Of a stretch of DNA of 36,085 nucleotides, positions 29,763 to 36,085 are shown one piece after another. Source of the stretch: Verrucomicrobiia bacterium (GTDB lineage: Bacteria > Verrucomicrobiota > Verrucomicrobiia > Verrucomicrobiales > Akkermansiaceae). Position numbers and translations under genes: made by a program. The DNA lies in assembly GCA_030431475.1 (NCBI GenBank), contig JAUIJD010000050.1:1-36085 (forward strand), in the 5' to 3' direction. Below the pieces are notes generated by a model. The model was not told the DNA's origin and searched no databases. It worked only from the letters and a program-made list of their open reading frames with translations. Numbering within the stretch: position 1 is the first letter of the stretch; each line of letters starts with the position of its first letter.

Positions 29763-31544
29763 ATGGAGAGTTTCCAGTTGGGTTTCACCCTCGTGGTGCT
29801 GGCTGCGGTGTTCCTGTGCTTCGCCCGGGAATGGCTGCCGGCGGAGCTCGCGGCGCTGGCGGGCATGGCGGTGCTGATCGTGGGCGGCGTGCTGAGTGGC
29901 GACGAGGTGGCCGGTGTGTTCAGCAATCCGGCGCCGCTGACCATCGGCGCGATGTTCGTGCTCAGCGGCGCGCTCACCCGCACCGGGGCGATCGACTGGC
30001 TGGCCGACCGCTTTTCCCGCTGGGCCGGCAAGTCGCTGTCGCGTGTCTTCATTATCCTCGCGCTGGTGGCGGTTCCGCTCTCGGCCTTCCTCAACAACAC
30101 GCCGGTCGTGGTCGTCTTCCTGCCGGTGTTGATGGCCTTCTGTCGTCGTTCGGGGCTCAAGGCGAGCAAGCTGCTGATCCCGCTTTCCTTCCTCAGCATC
30201 CTCGGTGGCAGCGCGACCCTGATCGGAACCTCGACCAACCTGCTGGTCGCCGGCGTCGCCACCGAGCACGGCGAGCCGGCCTTCGGGATCTTCGAAATCA
30301 CCGGCCTGGGAGTGATCTACGCGCTCATCGGCTTCCTCTACCTTTATTTCATCGGGCGCCACCTGCTGCCCGAGCGCGACACGGTGAGCAGCCTGATCGA
30401 TGCCGAGGACACGCGCCAGTTCTGCAGTGCCGTCGAGATCCGCGAGGGGTCGCCGCTGGTCGGAAAACGCCTGATCGGGCACCCGCTCTTCTCCGACCGC
30501 AAGCGGACCATCGTCTACGAGGTCGCGCGCGACGGCCGGCGGGTCGAGGACATCCCGCTCGACGCGCTGGTGCTGGCTGAGCGCGACGTGCTGTGGTTCC
30601 GCGCGACGTCCAAGCAGCTTGCCGAGATCCGGGCCGCGAAGGGCTTGCGGATGCTGCATGAAAAGGACGGCCCGGCCGGCGGTGGCACCGAGGTCAGGAT
30701 GGTCGAGGCGATCATCGGGCCGCGCAGCGGCCTGATCGGCCGCTCGGTGCGGGAGTCGGGCATCCGCCGGCGCTACGGCATCGTCGTCACCGCCGTCCAC
30801 CGCCGCGGCGTGAACCTGCGCGAGGGCTACCGCGACGTCCGGCTCGCCTTCGGCGACACCCTGTTGCTCGAAGGTCCGGCGCACAACCTGGTGCGACTCC
30901 GCAGGGAGGGCGATTTTCTGAGTCTCAACGAAACCGAAATCAAGGCGCCCCGGCGCTCGCGCGTGCTGCTGGCCGCCGGCATTCTCGCCGCGGTGGTGAT
31001 GGCCGCCGCGCTCGAGCTGCTGCCCATCGCCAGCGCGGCGCTCGCCGGCGCGGTGCTGGCGATCCTCACGCGCTGCCTCGACCTGCGCGAAGCGTACCGC
31101 AGCATCGAGTGGAACATCCTGTTCCTCATCTACGGCATGCTCGCGATCGGGCGGGCGGTGGAGACCACCGGCGGGGCGGAGCTGATGGCCGACGCGGTGG
31201 TGGCCTCGATGGCCGCGCTGGGTCCCATCGCCATTCTGGCCGCGATCTACCTGCTGGCCTCGCTGCTCACCGAACTCATCACCAACAACGCCGTCGCCAT
31301 TCTCCTGACCCCGGTGGTGATCTCCATTGCGGCTTCGCTGAATGTCGACGCGCGGCCCTTCATCGTCGCGATCATGTTCGGGGCGAGCGCCAGCTTTCTG
31401 ACGCCGATCGGCTACCAGACGAATACCTACGTCTACGGCGCCGGCGGCTACAAGTTCGGTGATTTCGTCAAGGTCGGCCTGCCCCTGAACCTGCTGCTGT
31501 GGGGTGCGGCGACGCTGCTCATCCCGCGCTTCTGGCCGTTCTGA
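29763..31544 (+). CDS. SLC13-family permease with two RCK_C (TrkA-C) domains
   Basis: This 593-residue transporter has two membrane halves of the DASS/SLC13 type. The first contains SAFLNNTPVVVVFLP and GTSTNLLVAG; the second contains ELITNNAVAILLTP and GASASFLTPIGYQTNTYVYG, the paired Asn-Asn/Ser-Asn-Thr-like signatures. Between them (about 210-390) sit two RCK_C/TrkA-C units (SAVEIREGSPLVGKRL; AIIGPRSGLIGRSV). Related proteins carry dicarboxylate, sulfate or other anions. ATG 29763 is chosen over GTG 29757 because GGAGA lies 7 bases upstream. A sulfate role is tempting given the sulfotransferase, but unsupported. Confidence 0.9.
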   Translation: MESFQLGFTLVVLAAVFLCFAREWLPAELAALAGMAVLIVGGVLSGDEVAGVFSNPAPLTIGAMFVLSGALTRTGAIDWLADRFSRWAGKSLSRVFIILALVAVPLSAFLNNTPVVVVFLPVLMAFCRRSGLKASKLLIPLSFLSILGGSATLIGTSTNLLVAGVATEHGEPAFGIFEITGLGVIYALIGFLYLYFIGRHLLPERDTVSSLIDAEDTRQFCSAVEIREGSPLVGKRLIGHPLFSDRKRTIVYEVARDGRRVEDIPLDALVLAERDVLWFRATSKQLAEIRAAKGLRMLHEKDGPAGGGTEVRMVEAIIGPRSGLIGRSVRESGIRRRYGIVVTAVHRRGVNLREGYRDVRLAFGDTLLLEGPAHNLVRLRREGDFLSLNETEIKAPRRSRVLLAAGILAAVVMAAALELLPIASAALAGAVLAILTRCLDLREAYRSIEWNILFLIYGMLAIGRAVETTGGAELMADAVVASMAALGPIAILAAIYLLASLLTELITNNAVAILLTPVVISIAASLNVDARPFIVAIMFGASASFLTPIGYQTNTYVYGAGGYKFGDFVKVGLPLNLLLWGAATLLIPRFWPF

Positions 31545-31642
31545 GCCCGGCGGGAAAGCGCGGTCGTGCCGGCATTCAGGCTTGCATTTCGACACCTCTT
31601 GCCACGCCGGATCGGAGCCGCGTAGGTTCCCGTTCCGCACCC

Positions 31643-33945
<2,303 letters not shown>

Positions 33946-33946
<1 letters not shown>

Positions 33947-33961
33947 ATGGAGCGCTCCATT
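33946..33961. terminator. 16-bp perfect palindrome between convergent genes
   Basis: AATGGAGCGCTCCATT fills the 15-bp gap between the tex stop and the helicase stop. It is two GGAGC words joined head to head, the same GGAG head used by the REPs. It could act in both directions, but has no loop or clear T-tract. Confidence 0.4.
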
Positions 33962-36085
33962 TCACCCCAGCGGGGCGAGGAGTTTGGTGAGGACGCCGGG
34001 GTCGGTGGTGGCGGACTTGGCGGCGTCGGCGAGCAGGGCGTCGGCGAGCTGGCTCTTCTTCGCCTGGAGCTGGTGGATGCGCTCCTCGACAGTGCCCTGG
34101 CAGATGAGCTTGTGGACGAAGACCGGGTTCTTCTGGCCGATGCGGTAGGCGCGGTCGGTGGCCTGGGCCTCGGCCGCCGGGTTCCACCACGGATCGTAGT
34201 GGATGACGGTGTCGGCGGCGGTGAGATTGAGACCGGTGCCGCCGGCCTTGAGGCTGATCAGGAACAGCGGGATCTCGCCGGTCTGGAAGCGCTCGACCAA
34301 CTCGCCGCGGTTCTTCGAGCCGCCGGTGAGCATGAGGTAGCCGATTTTGCGTCGCTTCAAGTGCGCGGCGATGAGGTCGAGCATGGAGGTGAACTGCGAG
34401 AAGAGCAGGATGCGCCGGCCTTCCTCGACGAGGGTATCGAGCAGGTCGGCGAGGTAGTCGAGCTTGGCGGAGCCGGCGGCGTCGGCCTCGAGCTTCGACT
34501 CGTTCTCGAACTTGAGCAGCTTAGGCTCGCAGCAGATCTGGCGCAGCTTGAGCAGGGCCTCGAGGAAGAGCATGCGGGAGCCGTCCATGCCCTTGATGGC
34601 GATCGACTGGCGGACGCGCTTGTCCATGGTCGCGCGGACGGTTTCGTAGAGGTCCTTCTGGGCGGTGTTGAGCTCGACCGGGTGGACGAGGAGGGTCTTC
34701 GGCGGCAGTTCCTTGGCGACCTGGTCCTTGGTACGGCGGAGGATGATGGGCGCGACGCGCTCCTTCAGGGCCTTCTGCCGGTCGTCATCCCCTTCCTCCT
34801 CGATCGGCTTGCGGAAGCGGCGCTTGAAGTCCTCCTGTCCACCGAGGAAGCCGGGCATGAGGAAGCGCATCAGGCTCCACAGCTCGCCGAGGTGGTTCTC
34901 CACCGGCGTGCCGGAGAGACAGAGCCGGTGGCGGCCGTCCAGCTCGCAGGCGGCCTTGGAGACCTTGGCCGCCGGGTTCTTGATGTGCTGGGCCTCGTCG
35001 AGAATCACCAGATGGTACGAATGCTGCCGTAGTTTCTCGATGTCGCGCTGGAGCAGCGCGAAGGAAGTGAGGACGAGGTCGGCGTAGGGAATGGAGCGGA
35101 AGTATTTCCTCCGCTGCGGCCCTTCGAGGACCAGCGGGGTGAGGGATGGGGCGAACTTCTTCGCCTCGGACAGCCAGTTGGGCACGACCGAGGTCGGGGC
35201 GACGACCAGCGCGGGCGTCTTCTCGAGTTTTCCCGCCTCCTTCGCCGCGAGGATGTGGGCGAGGGTCTGCATGGTTTTCCCCAGGCCCATGTCGTCGGCG
35301 AGGATGCCGTGGAGCTCGTTGTCGGCGAGGAAGCGCATCCACTCGAAGCCGGTCTTCTGGTAGTCGCGAAGGTCCGCCCGGAGGGATTGCGGAATGCGGA
35401 TCTCGGATTTCGGATGGGAAGAAGAGCTGCTGAGCGAGCGGATGAGCTCTTCGAGCTTGGCGGGCGGGGAGAACTTCTCGGGGTCGTTGTGGGCCAGCGT
35501 CGCCGCGTCGAGCGGATGGAGCTGGAGCTTCGACCCCTTGAAGCGCCGCGGGTCGATGAGGGCGGAGAACTGCTTGAGGATGCGCCGGATGCGGTCGGCG
35601 GGGAGCTGCAATGCGCGGCCGTCGTCGAGATGGTGGAGGAAACTGCCCTCGGCGGGGAACTCGAGCGTGACCTCGTCGGCGCCGCGGTCGAGCAGGTCGG
35701 CGAGGATGGGCAGGAGGTCGAGTTGCTTGCCGCCGACGTCGAAGCCGACGGAAAGGTGGAACCACGAGCCGCCGGCGTCGCTCTCGAGCGAGTAGTCGAT
35801 GGCATCGGGGTCGATGGCGATGACCTCGTGGCCGACGTCGTCGTCGAAGGCGACGGCCCATTCCTGGGCCTCGAGCTGGGGGGCGCCGGTCACGCGCAAC
35901 CACGGCCAGTACTCGTCGAGGGTGCCGTGTCCCGGGTTGGGGAACCAGAGGCCCGATGCGGATGGCGGATGGCGGATGGCGGATGGCGGATCGTGCTTTT
36001 TCTCCAGCGCGAGGAGGAAGCGGAACTGGGCGTGGGAGCCGAGGGAGGCGAGGCCGGCCTGCTGGAGCTGGAGGATGGCGTTCAT
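33962..36085 (-). CDS. SNF2-family DNA helicase/translocase, N-terminus beyond window edge
   Basis: The 707 visible residues carry a bacterial SNF2 ATPase: motif I ADDMGLGKT, motif Ia VVAPTSVVPNW, DEAQH (motif II), LSGTPVENHLGELWS (III), LLFSQFTSMLDLI (IV), SLKAGGTGLNLTAAD (V) and QATDRAYRIGQ (VI). The 230 residues before the ATPase match the SNF2-associated region of 900-1100-residue relatives. These usually begin with a SWIM zinc finger, so the first Met here is probably internal. Two GGATNNN heptamer arrays lie in frame, at about residues 31-42 (DPPSAIRHPPSA) and just before the ATPase (HPKSEIRIPQS). Such proteins remodel protein-DNA complexes; the target is unknown. Confidence 0.93.
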   Translation of the reverse strand: MNAILQLQQAGLASLGSHAQFRFLLALEKKHDPPSAIRHPPSASGLWFPNPGHGTLDEYWPWLRVTGAPQLEAQEWAVAFDDDVGHEVIAIDPDAIDYSLESDAGGSWFHLSVGFDVGGKQLDLLPILADLLDRGADEVTLEFPAEGSFLHHLDDGRALQLPADRIRRILKQFSALIDPRRFKGSKLQLHPLDAATLAHNDPEKFSPPAKLEELIRSLSSSSSHPKSEIRIPQSLRADLRDYQKTGFEWMRFLADNELHGILADDMGLGKTMQTLAHILAAKEAGKLEKTPALVVAPTSVVPNWLSEAKKFAPSLTPLVLEGPQRRKYFRSIPYADLVLTSFALLQRDIEKLRQHSYHLVILDEAQHIKNPAAKVSKAACELDGRHRLCLSGTPVENHLGELWSLMRFLMPGFLGGQEDFKRRFRKPIEEEGDDDRQKALKERVAPIILRRTKDQVAKELPPKTLLVHPVELNTAQKDLYETVRATMDKRVRQSIAIKGMDGSRMLFLEALLKLRQICCEPKLLKFENESKLEADAAGSAKLDYLADLLDTLVEEGRRILLFSQFTSMLDLIAAHLKRRKIGYLMLTGGSKNRGELVERFQTGEIPLFLISLKAGGTGLNLTAADTVIHYDPWWNPAAEAQATDRAYRIGQKNPVFVHKLICQGTVEERIHQLQAKKSQLADALLADAAKSATTDPGVLTKLLAPLG
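35384..35418 (+). repeat. Five GGATNNN heptamers inside the helicase gene (pre-ATPase linker)
   Basis: GGATTGC, GGAATGC, GGATCTC, GGATTTC, GGATGGG. On the coding strand they encode HPKSEIRIPQS, directly before LRADLRDYQKTGFEW where the ATPase begins. Confidence 0.8.
35960..35994 (+). repeat. Five GGATNNN heptamers inside the helicase gene (N-terminal region)
   Basis: Four perfect GGATGGC units and GGATCGT. Because 7 is not a multiple of 3, three units (21 bp) encode a seven-residue peptide period: DPPSAIRHPPSA. Any gain or loss of one unit would shift the frame. Confidence 0.88.

Noticed and set aside
26792-30301. A 1169-codon open frame on the minus strand
   Set aside because: It is antisense to the amidase, the unassigned membrane protein and the transporter. 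Its product is a Arg/Pro/His/Gln-rich shadow of high-GC codon bias with no family signature.

Overview
The window is high-GC DNA from a Gram-negative bacterium. I infer the phylum Verrucomicrobiota, probably near Luteolibacter/Haloferula. The reasons are the exosortase/EpsI pair beside polysaccharide genes, the order prs-rplY-pth-rpsF-ssb, and abundant heptameric short tandem repeats between genes. This placement rests on gene content only; there is no rRNA gene here.

Region 1 (1-19076) is mostly a surface or exopolysaccharide locus. It begins with the start of a FitA-like antitoxin cut by the left edge. Next come a sulfotransferase, two unassigned polytopic membrane proteins, an MBOAT O-acetyltransferase with an SGNH partner on lower-GC DNA, a methyltransferase, a four-helix-bundle protein, a GT4, a GT11 fucosyltransferase, a vapBC toxin-antitoxin pair, two GT2 enzymes, a VanZ-like protein, a polyprenyl-phosphate sugar-1-phosphate transferase, and an O-antigen-ligase/TPR protein. 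On the minus strand follow EpsI and an exosortase. Together they suggest a lipid-linked, fucose-containing glycan that may be sulfated, acetylated or methylated. No flippase, chain-length regulator, export channel or PEP-CTERM substrate is present, so the locus is incomplete here.

Region 2 (19146-23682) is a housekeeping run: prs, rplY, pth, rpsF, ssb. It is interrupted between prs and rplY by a REP-associated tyrosine transposase (RAYT) lying between two copies of a 114-bp palindromic element. Three more copies lie in the polysaccharide locus. The rplY-pth gap holds in-phase hexamer and heptamer arrays and a large inverted repeat.

Region 3 (24005-36085) has a guanine-deaminase-like gene, purE and purK on the minus strand, a small ion channel, a lipoprotein amidase with an unknown membrane protein, an SLC13/RCK transporter, tex, and a SNF2 helicase cut by the right edge.

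The strongest unexplained theme is the repeat ecology. GGAG-headed REP hairpins of at least two families sit next to stop codons, with a resident RAYT. A second layer of hexamer and heptamer repeats fills spacers, abuts a ribosome binding site and enters coding sequence at helicase linkers.
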